From: Rhodoferax lacus
GTDB lineage: Bacteria > Pseudomonadota > Gammaproteobacteria > Burkholderiales > Burkholderiaceae_C
Reading direction: 5' to 3'
NCBI RefSeq assembly: GCF_003415675.1
Contig: NZ_QFZK01000002.1
Span: 372,001 to 436,000, forward strand
DNA: 64,000 nt
In this document: one piece after another, positions 47,457 to 60,440 of the stretch
Numbering within the stretch: the first letter of the stretch is position 1
How the letters are laid out: each line of letters starts with the position of its first letter
Made by a program: the position numbers and the translations under genes
Notes under the pieces: model-generated
The model's database searches: none
Told to the model about the DNA's origin: nothing
The model's input: only the letters and a program-made list of their open reading frames with translations

Positions 47457-47698
47457 TCAGTCAAAGGCAGATGGATTCAAAAGATGGGACGCAATGTGTG
47501 GTTGGGTCCCCCAGCCAAGATGCTGGCATTGCGGGCAACTGATTCGCCGCAATGCAGGTATTGTCGCACGTTGTGCACGCGCAGGCGCCCGGGTTGCCGC
47601 AAGTCCGTTGCAGAGGCCGTGATCTTGTGTAATTTTTTGTGAAAGCATGCGCCGATTCGCTAGCCAGCGTGGCAGCCTGCTGACAAAATGGTTTCACA

Positions 47699-49915
47699 AT
47701 GAGCAAATTCATGTTGCGCCGCTTGGGAGTGGCAGATGACCCGGGGCACTACCAGCCCAATCTGCAGGCCTGTCTGGATGCGGTGCTGGAGCAAAGCCCC
47801 ATCCTGATGGATGGTGTGCTGGAGGGACTCAAGCCCTTGCTGCTGTCCCAGGGCGAGAAAAAGCCGACGGCCGATGAGGTCTTGTTGCGCGACACCCTCA
47901 AGGAATTGGGCGAGCAGGCTCCTGCCCTCAAGGCCAGTTTTGCGGCCCATTTGCGCACCTACGTGTTTGGTGGACAGTCCAGCCGGCATGCGGCGCGCCA
48001 GCTCATACGGTTTGAAGATTTCCAGTTTCTGGATTCCGACCAGATCGACGCCAATATCGAGTTCGCCCAAAGCCAGCAGGCGGTGCAGTTGGCGGTGCAG
48101 GATGTGCTGCCCACACTCAACGCCATGGTCAGCCACCTGCTGGGCTGGTCTTCGGTGCTGGCGCACCTCAATCCGCTCAAGCCAGACGCCTTCGTGCATG
48201 CCTTGCGTGAGGCGCTGGAAGAGTTTGTGCCGGAGCGCGCAGCACGTGCCCTGGTAATGCACCGCGCCTCGGGCCTGTTGGGCGTGGGCTTGCACCAGTT
48301 GTACCGCGAGGTCAGCGAGTGGCTGCGCTCCCAGGGCGTGGAGCCGGTGCACATGGCTGCCCATGCCAGCACCGGCCTGTGGAATCCGGACAACGCGTCC
48401 CAAAGCACGGTGGTGCGCAGCATGCTGACCCTGGACAAGTTGCGCCGGCTGCTCTCGGGTGAGCTCGACCCGAATCCCTCCCCCGATGGGCGCATGGATT
48501 TTTCGCACACTGTGCCGGCCTCGTTTGAAGCCTTGCAAGACATGAAGTTGGTGGAGCCCATGATGAAGCGGCTCTCCGACCGGGCCAGCAAGACGGTAGC
48601 TGCCATGCTCAAACTGGCCGAACCTGCGCCCGTGGTGGACATGCTGGCGCAGGAAGACGAGCCGGCGCAACGCAAGAAGCTGGGTGTGCAATTGGGGCGG
48701 GAAGTGGTGCTGCTGATGCTGGACAATTTGATGCAGGATTCCCGCCTGCTGGAGCCCGTGCGCGCCAGTCTCAAAGCTTTGGAGCCCGTACTGGTGAAGC
48801 TGTCGCAGCAGGATGGTCGCCTGTTCAGTGAACGCCAGCACCCGGCGCGCCTGTTTCTGGACCGCATGACGCACCGCAGCCTGGCTTTTTCTTCCACCGA
48901 GGCGCCGGGCTACACCGCCTTCCAGGAGTCCTTTGACGGTGCGGTCAGGCAGCTCTTGGCTGGAACGGGTGACGCGGCGGCCTTTGGCAAGGTGCTGCAC
49001 GGTCTGGATCAGGCCTGGGGCAAGGATGAGGCCGATCAGCACGAGCGTGCGGCCCTGGCGGCGCGTGGTCTGCTGCATGCCGAACAGCGCAATCTGCTGG
49101 CCCAGAGCCTGAGCCAGGAGTTTGGCGAGCGTCTGCAGGGACTGAAGGTGCCTGACATGGTGGTCGGTTTTTTGCGCGGCCCCTGGGCCCAGGTGGTGGC
49201 GCAGGCCCAGCTCAACTTCGCCGATGGCACGGACGATCCGGGTGGCTACAAGGCCCTGGTGGAAGATCTGATCTGGAGCGTGCAGCTGCGCCTGACCCGT
49301 CGCAACCGGCCACGCTTGGTGCAAATGGTGCCCGAGATGCTGGTCCGGATGCGCCGGGGGTTGGAGTTGATTTCCTATCCAGCCAAACGCATGGACGTCT
49401 TTTTTGACGCGCTGATCGCCTTCCATGAGCAGGTCTTTGACACCCCCAAACCCACGGCACCCGAGCCCGTGGTGCCTGCACCTGCCACACCCGCAACGCC
49501 CGTCAATGCGACCGGTGGCTTTTGGATTGCTGACGAAGAGGCTGCCGAGTCCGGTTTCCTGGATGAGGAGCTGGGTTTGGCAACGCCCTTGCCGCAGCCG
49601 CGCCCGGAGTCGGCCGACCAGGCCATCTGGAGCGTGGACACGCTGAACACCGGGACGTGGGTGGACCTGGCCCTGGGCGGTAACTGGGTGCGCGCCCAGC
49701 TCACCTGGGCCAGCCCGCAGCGCACGCTCTTCATGTTCATATCCAGTAGCGGCATGGCGCACTCCATGTCGCGCAAGACCATAGACCGGCTCAAGAAGTC
49801 CCGGCTGATACGTACCGTGTCCGACGGCCGGGTGATGGACAACGCCCTCGATGCAGTGGCACAAACCGCTCTGCACAACGACTTGCTGGCACCCAAGCCC
49901 AAAGCACGTAAATAG
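47699..49915 (+). CDS. DUF1631-family protein (paralogue 1)
   Basis: 738 residues, mostly helical and acidic, no signal peptide. Shares blocks with the second DUF1631 protein at 51669: LTLDKLRRLLSGEL (~240-255), MLDNLMQDSRLLEPVRASLK (~340), ERQHPARLFLDRMTHRSLAF (~385), LKVPDMVVGFLRGPWAQVVA (~480), and the C-terminal AQLTWASPQRTLFMF plus DNALDAVAQTA. The C-terminal ~90 residues (WVDLALGGNWVRAQLTWAS) form a small beta domain that could be PilZ-like, but no RxxxR motif is visible. Function unknown. A GC hairpin separates it from ettA. Confidence 0.85.
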   Translation: MSKFMLRRLGVADDPGHYQPNLQACLDAVLEQSPILMDGVLEGLKPLLLSQGEKKPTADEVLLRDTLKELGEQAPALKASFAAHLRTYVFGGQSSRHAARQLIRFEDFQFLDSDQIDANIEFAQSQQAVQLAVQDVLPTLNAMVSHLLGWSSVLAHLNPLKPDAFVHALREALEEFVPERAARALVMHRASGLLGVGLHQLYREVSEWLRSQGVEPVHMAAHASTGLWNPDNASQSTVVRSMLTLDKLRRLLSGELDPNPSPDGRMDFSHTVPASFEALQDMKLVEPMMKRLSDRASKTVAAMLKLAEPAPVVDMLAQEDEPAQRKKLGVQLGREVVLLMLDNLMQDSRLLEPVRASLKALEPVLVKLSQQDGRLFSERQHPARLFLDRMTHRSLAFSSTEAPGYTAFQESFDGAVRQLLAGTGDAAAFGKVLHGLDQAWGKDEADQHERAALAARGLLHAEQRNLLAQSLSQEFGERLQGLKVPDMVVGFLRGPWAQVVAQAQLNFADGTDDPGGYKALVEDLIWSVQLRLTRRNRPRLVQMVPEMLVRMRRGLELISYPAKRMDVFFDALIAFHEQVFDTPKPTAPEPVVPAPATPATPVNATGGFWIADEEAAESGFLDEELGLATPLPQPRPESADQAIWSVDTLNTGTWVDLALGGNWVRAQLTWASPQRTLFMFISSSGMAHSMSRKTIDRLKKSRLIRTVSDGRVMDNALDAVAQTALHNDLLAPKPKARK

Positions 49916-49922
49916 CGTGTTT

Positions 49923-49937
49923 CCCGCCAGTGGCGGG
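49923..49937 (+). terminator. Short GC hairpin between DUF1631 (1) and ettA
   Basis: CCCGCC-AGT-GGCGGG, perfect 6-bp stem, seven bases after the DUF1631 stop. No T-run, so termination would be weak. GATAAT at 49949-49954 could be a -10 box for a separate ettA promoter. Confidence 0.35.
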
Positions 49938-49989
49938 CGTGCGCAGTCGATAATGCTGGCTTTACCTCTCCCAAATAATTCGCACCGCA

Positions 49990-51651
<1,662 letters not shown>

Positions 51652-51668
51652 TCTTTCTCCGAGAAGCC

Positions 51669-54116
51669 ATGCCCACAGCGCCAGCCAATCCTGCTTCCAC
51701 ATCCTCTGGCCAAAACCAGGAGCTGTACCGCACGACGCTGCAGGAAGCGGCTGCAGGTGGTTCTGTGCTGATGGGCAAGATGGTGGATTCCGCGCGCCAG
51801 ATTCTGCAGGCGCAGGAAGCCTCGCTGCGGGACCCCAAGGAGCGCGAATTGGTGGCCACAGCAGCCAACCAGTTGCGGCGCCAGGAGCAGAATCTCTACG
51901 CTGCCTACCCGCAGGCCTTGCTCAGGGCGTTTGGCGGGCCTCAATCGGGCTATAAGTCGCAGACCTTGTCGGTAGCAGACGTTCATTTCGACCAGCTGGA
52001 GTTGATGGACGAGGCGCAGGTGCAGATCAGCGTCACGTTGGCCCGCATCCGGCAATATGTCATGGAAACTGCGCTGGTCAGCCTGAGTGAGCTCAATTCG
52101 CTGATCTGTGGCCTGCAAGGCATGGGCAGCGTGCGTGCCGAGCACAATCCGCTGCGGCCCGACAGCTACATCGGTGCCCTGAAGGAAGTGGTCGAGCAGA
52201 CCGAGTTGCCTCGAAGCATGCAGCTGCTGTGGTTTAACGCGCTGACCACGGTACTCGGGCCGGAATTGCGCGCCTTTTACGTGACGCTTAATGCCCAGCT
52301 GCGCCAACAGGGTGTGACCACGGTGGGCTTTGCTGTGCCGGCCGGATTTGGCAGCCACACGGGTGGGGCCGCGCTACCGTCAGCCGCTGCGCCAATTGCG
52401 GCTGCGCCAACTGCCCCTGCTGCTGCCGTTGATGTTGAAACTGCCATGCAAACCCAGGCCGCGCCCTTGGTTGATGAAATGGTGCATGTGCCGCCTGCCT
52501 TCCAGAGCAGGGCCCGCGACCCCAGGCTGCTCACATTGGATAAATTGCGGCGCTTGCTGGTCGGTGAACTGGCTACGCCAAGTTCCGGGGGCAACCGTGT
52601 GGCGGAATTTTCGGCCCAATTTGACCAGCAGTATGAAGGCAACAATCTGGGCGTTCCTCAAGGCCCGCCCTCCGAATTTGCCGAGACCCTGCCCGCCGCG
52701 GTGGAAGCCCTCACCGAGATGAAGCAGGTGGACAGGGTCGTGCAAAGTTTGCAGCAGCGCCGCACGACAGAGTCCGCAACAGCACATCCTCAGGCGCACT
52801 CCATCGAGGCCCAGCGCCAGTCGCTGCGCCAGGGCGCCAGGGATGTGGCACAGGCCATCAGCCTGGAGGTGGTAACACTGATGGTGGACAACATGGCCCG
52901 CGATCCGCGCTTGCTGGAGCCTGTGTGCCAGGTCATACGCGGCCTGGAGCCGGCCCTGTTGCGCCTGGCGCTGGTTGACCCGCGCTTCTTTACTGACAAG
53001 CAACACCCTGCGCGGCGCCTGCTGCATGAGCTGACCCATCACAGCCTGGCCTTTGAATCTGCCACAGCCGCTGGCTTTGACCGGTTCATGGGCGAGCTGC
53101 AGGAATCACTGGCCCCCTTGTTGCGGGCGTCGATCGAGAGCGGCGAGGTATTTGAGGCCCGGCTGGCCATCCTGCAAAAGCATTGGAATGTGGACTCCCA
53201 GGCCCGCTCAAAGTACCAGGACCTGGCGGTGGATGTGCTTGCCCATGCCGAAGCCCGCAACATCCTGGCCGAGAAAATTGCCCACAAAATCGAGAAGCAT
53301 CCGGATTCAGCCAAGGTGCCTGCAGTTGTTCTGGACTTTTTATGCGGACCCTGGGCCCAGGTTCTGGCGCAAGCGCGTATCAAGCAGGGGGTCGGTTCGC
53401 CGGCGGCCGAGAAATTCGAGGCTTTGGTCCCAGCTTTGCTGTGGAGCGCGCACCCTGAGCTGGCCCGTACCAATCCCGCAAAACTGACCCGCGTGGTGCC
53501 TCGTCTGCTGACAACGCTGAGGGAAGGTCTGGACACGATCCAGTACCCAGTCACACGCACCAGCAACTTCCTGGAAGCGCTGATGGCCATTCACCAGCAG
53601 ATCTTCCGCGCCAATACGGTTCTGCCCAGTGCGGATGCGGGCGTCAACGCCACCTTGCCCGAGATGGCGCTGCCTGACCGGGTTCGTCCGGTGGCGGATG
53701 GCAACCCCTGGATTGCGCCCGAAGAGGCACTGGCGTCCAATTTTGTGGAGTTACAGGAAAATCCGGCCGATGCAGATCCAGCGGATGCTCCATTGGTGCC
53801 CGAGCTTCTGCCCGACTTGCTGCCAGCATCGGACCCGCAGGCGATGACGGAGAGCGACTTCTCCCTGGGCAGCTGGGTGGAGATGTGGACAGCTGGACAA
53901 TGGCAGCGCACCCAACTGACCTGGGCCAGTCCGCACGGTACCTTGTTCCTGTTCACAGGCATCTTCGGGACCACGCAGTCCATGACGCGGCGCTCGCGCG
54001 ACAAGTTGCTGGCCACCGGACGCCTGCGTCTGGTGTCAGGTCAATCGGTTGATCAGGAGGCACTCGATGCAGTGGCCCAGACTGCTATGCGCAATAGCGT
54101 GGACAGTGTGCTGTAA
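51669..54116 (+). CDS. DUF1631-family protein (paralogue 2)
   Basis: 815 residues, soluble. Shared blocks with paralogue 1 include LTLDKLRRLLVGEL, MVDNMARDPRLLEPVCQVIR, DKQHPARRLLHELTHHSLAF, KVPAVVLDFLCGPWAQVLAQ and the end RTQLTWASPHGTLFLF with EALDAVAQTAMRN. It carries an extra Ala/Pro-rich linker (~230-265) and an additional N-terminal helical region. Starts 17 bases after ettA; its TAA is followed at once by the ATG of the 1947-residue kinase, the tightest possible non-overlapping coupling. This suggests it works with that kinase, perhaps as a downstream or scaffold protein. Function unknown. Confidence 0.87.
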   Translation: MPTAPANPASTSSGQNQELYRTTLQEAAAGGSVLMGKMVDSARQILQAQEASLRDPKERELVATAANQLRRQEQNLYAAYPQALLRAFGGPQSGYKSQTLSVADVHFDQLELMDEAQVQISVTLARIRQYVMETALVSLSELNSLICGLQGMGSVRAEHNPLRPDSYIGALKEVVEQTELPRSMQLLWFNALTTVLGPELRAFYVTLNAQLRQQGVTTVGFAVPAGFGSHTGGAALPSAAAPIAAAPTAPAAAVDVETAMQTQAAPLVDEMVHVPPAFQSRARDPRLLTLDKLRRLLVGELATPSSGGNRVAEFSAQFDQQYEGNNLGVPQGPPSEFAETLPAAVEALTEMKQVDRVVQSLQQRRTTESATAHPQAHSIEAQRQSLRQGARDVAQAISLEVVTLMVDNMARDPRLLEPVCQVIRGLEPALLRLALVDPRFFTDKQHPARRLLHELTHHSLAFESATAAGFDRFMGELQESLAPLLRASIESGEVFEARLAILQKHWNVDSQARSKYQDLAVDVLAHAEARNILAEKIAHKIEKHPDSAKVPAVVLDFLCGPWAQVLAQARIKQGVGSPAAEKFEALVPALLWSAHPELARTNPAKLTRVVPRLLTTLREGLDTIQYPVTRTSNFLEALMAIHQQIFRANTVLPSADAGVNATLPEMALPDRVRPVADGNPWIAPEEALASNFVELQENPADADPADAPLVPELLPDLLPASDPQAMTESDFSLGSWVEMWTAGQWQRTQLTWASPHGTLFLFTGIFGTTQSMTRRSRDKLLATGRLRLVSGQSVDQEALDAVAQTAMRNSVDSVL

Positions 54117-57100
54117 ATGCCAGCGGGCCTGGCTGAAATCCTGTTTTATGCGTGCATTCCATTAGCCTTTGCAGCCGTGTTTGTGGCTGCAGTCTGGGCG
54201 CCCCAGTACATCCAGAGACTAGCCATGGCCAGGCCCGCGCAGCGCCTGGTGCTGTACCCGGTTCCAATGCTGATCGCGCTGCTGTGTCTGGCTGCAGGCC
54301 TGGCGGCAACCGTTTACTTTGCAGACGCCGCACGCCATGCGGCCTATGACGATGCGCGTACCCATTTCCTGAAGGTTTCCGATCAACTCGAATCCGATGT
54401 ACAGACCCAGTTCAATGACATAGAACGTGTGCTCAACGGTCTGCGCGGACTCTATGAGTCCAGTGATGATGTATCGGTCAGGGAGTTCAGGCGCTTTGTT
54501 GAATCCAGCGACCCTCACCAGGTGTCGCCGGGCTTTCGGGGCTTGGGATTTATAGAGCGTGTGCCACGCCCGGAGTTGGCGGCCTTTGTTGCCAACATGC
54601 GCCGCAATTTCCTGGCCAGCTACGAGGCGCGTACCCATGGTGACAAACCGGACCTGTTCCTGGTCAAGTACCTGGAGCCCTTGAGCCGAAACGTGGAGGC
54701 CATCGGCTATGACATTGGCTCCGACCCGCAGCGCCGTGCCGCAGCAGAGTCGGCCATGCGTTCGGGGCAGGCCACACTGACGCCGCGTATCAGCCTGCTT
54801 CAGGATTCCTTGAAGCGGCCAGGATTCCTGTTGCTGTTGCCCATTTATGCCGGTGCCAGTGAACCCGACAGCCAAGACTCCCGCGTGCGCGATCTGCTTG
54901 GCTGGGCCTTCGCACCCGTGGTGCTCTCCGAACTCATGGCCAGTGGCGCAGGGGTGGATGTGCGCCTGGTCAATTACCAGCTGTTTGACGCCCCGGATCT
55001 GAACGCGAAATCCCTGTTGTACGACAGCCAATTGCCGGCCGGTGAAGTGAATGCGCCCGAAAGTCTGACGCGCCAGGAACACAGCGCCTTCTCGGTCGTC
55101 CGTGCTGTGTTGCTGGGTGGGCAGGTCTTGTATTTGCGCACCAATTCGAGCCCGGCCTTTGAGCAGGATTTCCATCCACGCGAGCATCTGAAGGCGGCCG
55201 TACTCGGCTCCGGCCTGAGCGTGCTGGGGGCGATGGTGCTGTGGTTGCTGATGGCCGGGCGCGCACGTGCAGTGGACCTGGCCCAGAGCATGACCCATGA
55301 CCTGGAGCGCCTGGCCATGGTGGCCAAGCGGACCTCCAATGCGGTGTACTTTGCCGATACCCAGTGGCGCATCTCCTGGGTCAATGAAGGCTTTACCCGC
55401 ATGAGTGGTTTTATGCCGGAAGAGGCCATTGGCATGCGGCCCAGCCAGTTGCTGCACAGTCCCCTGGCGGACCCGCAAACGCCGCTGATCATTGACAGCC
55501 AGGCCGAGGCTGGCGGGCGCGTAGAGATTCAGGTCTTGCAGCGTAGCAAGGCTGGCCGGGACTATTACGCCGACCTGGAGGTGCTGCCGATCCTGGACAG
55601 CAAGGGCCGTATCACCGGCTATCTGTCGGTGCAAAGCGACATCACGGAAGTCGTGCAGGCCAAAGCGGCGCTGCTGCTGGAAAAAGAGCGTGCAGAAAAC
55701 ATTCTGACGGCTACCAATGTGGGAACCTGGGAGTCCAACATGCAGACCGGCGAGCAGCGATGGAACGACCGTTGGAGTGCCATGCTGGGATTTTCCCGCG
55801 AGGAAGTTGTGCCTGGTGTGGACCAGTTCTGGCAACAGCGCGTGCATCCGGTGGACCGCGAGCGCCTGAAACAGGCCATGGCAGACTGCATTGCGGCACG
55901 CACGGACAGCTACGCCTGCGATGTGCGCGCACTGCGCAAGGACGGCCAATGGATGTGGGTGCTGAGCCGTGGCAAGGTCATGTCCCGCAGCCCGGATGGC
56001 AGCGCCGAGTGGGTAGGTGGCATCCACACCGACATCAGCGAGAGCAAACAGGTGGAGCTCAACCTGCGGGATCTGGAAGCCTTTCTGGACCGGGCCGGGC
56101 GCATCGCCGGTGTGGGCGCATGGCAGCTCGATCTCAAGACCCGCAAATTGGTGTTCAGCGCCCAGACGTGCGCCATTCACGGCCTGCCAGCGGACTATGA
56201 GCCCACGGAAAAAACGGCCCTGGATTTCTACCCTGAGGCTGACCGCCAGCGTGTGGTGGATGCGGTGAAGCGCGCGGAAAAGGACGGCACCTCCTGGGAT
56301 CTGGTGGTGGAATTCCGCAACGTGCAGGGAGAACAGCTGTGGGTACGTCTGTTCTGCGAGGTCGGTTTCGACGACAGTGGGCCGGTTCGCCTGATGGGTG
56401 CGTTCCAGGATGTGACCAAGAGCTATCTGTCGCAACTGGAAGTGGAACGCAGCGGCGCGTTGCTGCGCGGTGCGATTGAGGCCATCAACGAAGCCTTCGT
56501 GCTGTACGACCCGCAAGACCGGTTGGTGCTGTGCAACGACAAGTTCCGCGCCATCAATTCCAGGTCATCCGACTTGCTGACCTATGGTGCAAGCTTTGAG
56601 AGCATCATCCGCGGCGGTGCCGAGCGTGGGCAGTATCTAGAGGCACTCGGGCGCGTGGACGAATGGGTAGAGCAGCGCATGGCCGCGCACCGCAGTGGCA
56701 ATGTGTCGATGGAGCAGCAGTTGCAGGATGGGCGCTGGCTCAAGGTGATAGATCAGCGCATGCCTGACGGCCATACCGTGGGCTTCCGGGTTGACATCAC
56801 CGAGCTCAAGCTGGCCACCGCAGCGGCAGAACTCACCAGCGCGCAACGCGGCGAAGAGCAAAAGCGCATGCAGAGCATTCTGGAGGGCACCCAGGTGGGT
56901 ACGTGGGAGTGGAATGTGCAGACGGGCCACAGCCTGTACAACGAGCAGTACGTGGGCATGCTGGGCTACACCTTGCAGGAGCTTGAACCGCTGGGCTATG
57001 ACACCTTTGTGCGTCTGGTGCACCCCGAGGACCTGGCGGCCTCGGCCCAGAAAATGCAGGAGCACTTGCGCGGGGAGAGCAGCGGCTACGAAATCGAGGT

Positions 57101-59960
57101 GCGCATGCACCACAAGCAGGGGCACTGGATATGGGTCCTGGCCAAGGGCAAGCGGGCCAAGGGTCCGGATGAAGGCCAATCGGAGTGGGTTTACGGAACC
57201 CACATGGACATCACCGAGCGCAAGCGGGCCGAGCAGCAACTCGCCCAGACCATGGCCACACTGCAAAACGTGCTGGATTCGGCCACCGCCGTAGGTGTGG
57301 TGACCCTGGGGCTGGACCACACCGTTCGCGTCTTCAACAAGGGCGCGGAAAACCTGTTGGGCTATTCCGCCCACGAGTTGGTGGGCCAGCAAAGCGCCGA
57401 CCGCTTCTTTGAACTCTCCGAGCTGGGCGCGCTGCGTGAAACACTGGAACTGATGCTGGGCCATGTACCGGATCTTGACGAGGTTTTTGCACACGTTGTG
57501 CAGACCCGCGACGCGCAGGAATGGACCCTGGTGCGCAAGAACGGAACGCGCTTCAAGGCCAGCCTGATCTTCTCGCCCATGCGCGATGTCCAGGGTGCGC
57601 AGGAGGGTCATCTGGCCGTGATCTACGACATCTCCCGGCAGAAGGAATACGAGTCCTCCCTGCGGGAGGCCATGCGCCTGGCCGAGCAGTCCAGCGTGGC
57701 CAAGAGCCAGTTCCTGGCCAACATGAGCCATGAAATCCGTACCCCCATGAACGCCATCCTGGGCATGCTGCAATTGCTGCGCAACACCGCGCTGAACGCC
57801 CAGCAGGGCGACTATGCCGAAAAGGCGGTGGGTGCTGCGCGATCACTGCTGGGCTTGCTCAATGACATCCTGGACTTCTCCAAAGTGGAAGCCGGCAAGA
57901 TGCAGCTCAACCCGGAGCCCTTCCTGCTGGATGGCTTGCTGGGTGATCTGTCGGTCATCCTGTCATCCAACCTGGGCGCCAAAAATGTGGACCTGGTGTT
58001 CGACGTGGATTCCGCCATACCGCGTGAGCTCATTGGCGATGCCATGCGCCTCAAGCAGATCCTGATCAACCTGGGTGGCAATGCCGTCAAGTTCACCGAA
58101 AAGGGCGAAGTCGTGGTCCGCTGGACCCTGCTGGCACGCACCCCCGAGCGCGTCAAACTGGGGGTTGCCGTGGTGGATACCGGCATTGGCATTGCGCCAG
58201 AGAACCAGTCGCGCATTTTTGATGCCTTTACCCAGGCCGAAGCCAACACCACCCGGCGTTTCGGTGGCACCGGCCTCGGGCTGGTGATTTCGACCCGTCT
58301 GATACGCCTGATGGGTGGCGAATTGCAGCTCAGCAGTGTGCTGGGGCAGGGCAGCACCTTCAGCTTCACGCTGGAACTGCAAGCGGCTGATTTCCAGCCG
58401 GCTGCGCCACTGCTGACGGTCGGGCCGGCAAGCAGGACCGAGGCTGCAGTGCGGGTCTTGCTGGTAGATGACAACCCCCAGGCTTTGGCCACCAGCGCAG
58501 CCATGATGCGTGGGCTCGGCTGGGATGTGACGCTGGCGGCATCCGGTGCGCAGGCCCTGGACCTGCTCAAGGCCGATCTTGCGGCACAGGCCGCACCGTG
58601 GGATGCCTTGTTCGTGGATGCCGAAATGCCCGACATGGATGGCTGGGATACGCTGCGCAACGTGTGCCGCCTGTACGCCAGCCGCAAACCACCTCTGCTG
58701 ATCCTCCTGAGCCGGCAAAGCCGTGGCGCGCTCTCACACCGTACCGAGCGCGAGCAGGAATTGCTCAACGGGCTGATGGTCAAGCCTCTTACTGCAGCCA
58801 TGTTCACCCGGGCACTGGAGCAGGCGCGCAACGGCTCGGGCTTGCAGCCGACCCAGCCGCAGGTCAGCCCCCAGCGTCTGCACGGCATGCGTGTCCTTCT
58901 GGTGGAAGACAACCTGATCAACCAGCAAGTGGCCCAGGAATTGTTGAGCGCGCAGGGTGCCCGTGTGACCCTGGCCGACAACGGCGCACTGGGGTTGGAC
59001 GCCATACGATCTGCGCAACCGCCTTTTGACGTGGTGCTGATGGACCTGCAGATGCCGGTGATGGATGGCCTGAGCGCCACCCGCTTGCTGCGTACCGACA
59101 AGCGGTTTGCCGAACTGCCAGTGATTGCCATGACCGCCAATGCCATGCATTCGGACCGGGAGGATTGCCTGACCGCTGGTATGAATGACCATGTGGGCAA
59201 GCCCTTCGACCTGAATCAGCTGGTTCAGACGCTGATCACACACACCCGCTGGGTGGAGCGCACCGGTCCAGTCGGCGGTATTGTGCGACGCCGGGCCCAG
59301 CCCTCCGTTGTGCAGCCAGCCTTGGTAGATGCCGTCCAAGCCGGGGCCGACGGCCTGGAGATTGGGCTGGCACTGGCACGCATGGGCGGCAACCGGCAAC
59401 TGCTGCAGCGGGCCATCACCGGTTTTGTTGCCGATGCCAGGCTACTGCCAGAGCGGCTGGATCAATGCCTGCACCAAGGTGATCTGCCAGCGCTCAAGCG
59501 CGAGTTGCATGGCTTCAAGGGGCTCTCGGCGACGGTAGGGGCGCCAGCCCTGTCTGCCTTTGCGGCCGAGGCAGAAAAGCATCTGCAAAGTCCGCAAGGC
59601 GCACTGGCCTGGCAGGCAAGGGCTCCAGAGCTCACCGCGCTGCTCGGGCGGTATCTGCCCCTGTTGGAGGATGTGGCGGGGCAGCTTGGGGCAAACGCGC
59701 ATGGCGACAGTCCGGCCGTTGGCACCGTGGATACACTGGAGCTGGCGCCACTGCGTGAGCTGCTGGTTGCCTTGCAGACCTCCGATATGGTGGCCTTGGA
59801 GTTGTATGCCGCGTTGCGCCAGAAAATGGGTGCCGGCATTTCCCAGGCCATGGAACCGCTGGACCTCGCCATGGCGGATCTGGAATTTGAAGCCGCCGCA
59901 ACCGAATGCGAGAAGCTGTTGCGGAATATTGATACAAGACAAGGCCCCGTATTTTCATGA
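54117..59960 (+). CDS. Giant hybrid histidine kinase: CHASE, six PAS, HisKA, HATPase, REC, REC, HPt
   Basis: 1947 residues. TM segments near 10-25 and 45-65, then a periplasmic CHASE domain (~75-275, with [13 protein letters not shown] and [20 protein letters not shown]), TM near 360-380 ([20 protein letters not shown]). Six PAS domains follow, starting near 394, 527, 652, 778, 919 and 1044 (for example [19 protein letters not shown] and TNVGTWESN). HisKA His ~1205 ([14 protein letters not shown]). ATPase with [12 protein letters not shown] and [10 protein letters not shown]. Receiver 1 Asp ~1502 ([11 protein letters not shown]). Receiver 2 Asp ~1643 ([11 protein letters not shown]). HPt His ~1798 ([13 protein letters not shown]). 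ATG directly abuts the DUF1631 stop; the 3' end overlaps the lone receiver gene by four bases. Ligand of the CHASE domain unknown. Confidence 0.93.
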   Translation: MPAGLAEILFYACIPLAFAAVFVAAVWAPQYIQRLAMARPAQRLVLYPVPMLIALLCLAAGLAATVYFADAARHAAYDDARTHFLKVSDQLESDVQTQFNDIERVLNGLRGLYESSDDVSVREFRRFVESSDPHQVSPGFRGLGFIERVPRPELAAFVANMRRNFLASYEARTHGDKPDLFLVKYLEPLSRNVEAIGYDIGSDPQRRAAAESAMRSGQATLTPRISLLQDSLKRPGFLLLLPIYAGASEPDSQDSRVRDLLGWAFAPVVLSELMASGAGVDVRLVNYQLFDAPDLNAKSLLYDSQLPAGEVNAPESLTRQEHSAFSVVRAVLLGGQVLYLRTNSSPAFEQDFHPREHLKAAVLGSGLSVLGAMVLWLLMAGRARAVDLAQSMTHDLERLAMVAKRTSNAVYFADTQWRISWVNEGFTRMSGFMPEEAIGMRPSQLLHSPLADPQTPLIIDSQAEAGGRVEIQVLQRSKAGRDYYADLEVLPILDSKGRITGYLSVQSDITEVVQAKAALLLEKERAENILTATNVGTWESNMQTGEQRWNDRWSAMLGFSREEVVPGVDQFWQQRVHPVDRERLKQAMADCIAARTDSYACDVRALRKDGQWMWVLSRGKVMSRSPDGSAEWVGGIHTDISESKQVELNLRDLEAFLDRAGRIAGVGAWQLDLKTRKLVFSAQTCAIHGLPADYEPTEKTALDFYPEADRQRVVDAVKRAEKDGTSWDLVVEFRNVQGEQLWVRLFCEVGFDDSGPVRLMGAFQDVTKSYLSQLEVERSGALLRGAIEAINEAFVLYDPQDRLVLCNDKFRAINSRSSDLLTYGASFESIIRGGAERGQYLEALGRVDEWVEQRMAAHRSGNVSMEQQLQDGRWLKVIDQRMPDGHTVGFRVDITELKLATAAAELTSAQRGEEQKRMQSILEGTQVGTWEWNVQTGHSLYNEQYVGMLGYTLQELEPLGYDTFVRLVHPEDLAASAQKMQEHLRGESSGYEIEVRMHHKQGHWIWVLAKGKRAKGPDEGQSEWVYGTHMDITERKRAEQQLAQTMATLQNVLDSATAVGVVTLGLDHTVRVFNKGAENLLGYSAHELVGQQSADRFFELSELGALRETLELMLGHVPDLDEVFAHVVQTRDAQEWTLVRKNGTRFKASLIFSPMRDVQGAQEGHLAVIYDISRQKEYESSLREAMRLAEQSSVAKSQFLANMSHEIRTPMNAILGMLQLLRNTALNAQQGDYAEKAVGAARSLLGLLNDILDFSKVEAGKMQLNPEPFLLDGLLGDLSVILSSNLGAKNVDLVFDVDSAIPRELIGDAMRLKQILINLGGNAVKFTEKGEVVVRWTLLARTPERVKLGVAVVDTGIGIAPENQSRIFDAFTQAEANTTRRFGGTGLGLVISTRLIRLMGGELQLSSVLGQGSTFSFTLELQAADFQPAAPLLTVGPASRTEAAVRVLLVDDNPQALATSAAMMRGLGWDVTLAASGAQALDLLKADLAAQAAPWDALFVDAEMPDMDGWDTLRNVCRLYASRKPPLLILLSRQSRGALSHRTEREQELLNGLMVKPLTAAMFTRALEQARNGSGLQPTQPQVSPQRLHGMRVLLVEDNLINQQVAQELLSAQGARVTLADNGALGLDAIRSAQPPFDVVLMDLQMPVMDGLSATRLLRTDKRFAELPVIAMTANAMHSDREDCLTAGMNDHVGKPFDLNQLVQTLITHTRWVERTGPVGGIVRRRAQPSVVQPALVDAVQAGADGLEIGLALARMGGNRQLLQRAITGFVADARLLPERLDQCLHQGDLPALKRELHGFKGLSATVGAPALSAFAAEAEKHLQSPQGALAWQARAPELTALLGRYLPLLEDVAGQLGANAHGDSPAVGTVDTLELAPLRELLVALQTSDMVALELYAALRQKMGAGISQAMEPLDLAMADLEFEAAATECEKLLRNIDTRQGPVFS

Positions 59961-60373
59961 GCAGTGTGTACACACCCAACACCGTGTCCCCGGGACGCCC
60001 CTTGAAGGTCCTGGTGGCGGAAGACAACATCATCAACCAGCGTCTGGTCGTTGGCCTTCTGACCCAGTTGGGGTATACCGGAATGGTGGTCAGCGACGGT
60101 GAAAAAGCGCTGAAATGTCTGTCCAAAATGCGGGTGGACCTGGTGCTGATGGACGTCATGATGCCCAATATGGACGGCTTGCAGGCTCTGGCCGCAATCC
60201 GTGCCAAGGAGGCTGTCGAGGGTGGCCATCTGCCCGTCATCATGGCCACCTCGCATGACGAGCCGGGCGATGCCGCGCGCTTCAAAAAGGCAGGCTCTGA
60301 CGGTTACCTGGCCAAGCCCCTGGAGCTGACGCGCCTGCAGTCTGAAATTAGCCGCGTATTGATAAAAAGCTGA
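59957..60373 (+). CDS. Stand-alone receiver-domain response regulator
   Basis: 138 residues, a CheY-like receiver with no output domain. Acidic pair in LVAEDNIINQ, phospho-acceptor Asp in LVLMDVMMPNMDG, switch Thr/Ser in IMATSHDE, and Lys in YLAKPLEL. Its sequence is closest in style to the receivers of hybrid kinases (EDNIINQRLV). It overlaps the kinase gene by four bases (ATGA), so it is the probable phosphate acceptor from the kinase HPt, or a phosphate sink. A chemoreceptor gene follows 67 bases later. Confidence 0.92.
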   Translation: MSSVYTPNTVSPGRPLKVLVAEDNIINQRLVVGLLTQLGYTGMVVSDGEKALKCLSKMRVDLVLMDVMMPNMDGLQALAAIRAKEAVEGGHLPVIMATSHDEPGDAARFKKAGSDGYLAKPLELTRLQSEISRVLIKS

Positions 60374-60440
60374 GCGCTAAAGGGGTTACTATTTCAGCAG
60401 GCAGTTTTGTCGCAAACCCTGCGGGGTCCTGGAAGTAACC

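Noticed and set aside
45608-47542. Plus-strand open frame of 644 codons opposite rhlE
   Set aside because: It mirrors the rhlE codon pattern, is rich in Ala/Thr/His, has no family features, and rhlE has all helicase motifs.
51669-54116. Second DUF1631 gene as a PilZ-domain c-di-GMP receptor
   Set aside because: No RxxxR or D/NxSxxG motif can be seen; left as function unknown.
60374-60440. Sigma-28 promoter before the last chemoreceptor
   Set aside because: TAAA is present (near 60380) but the -10 at correct spacing (GCAGGCAG) does not match GCCGATAA.
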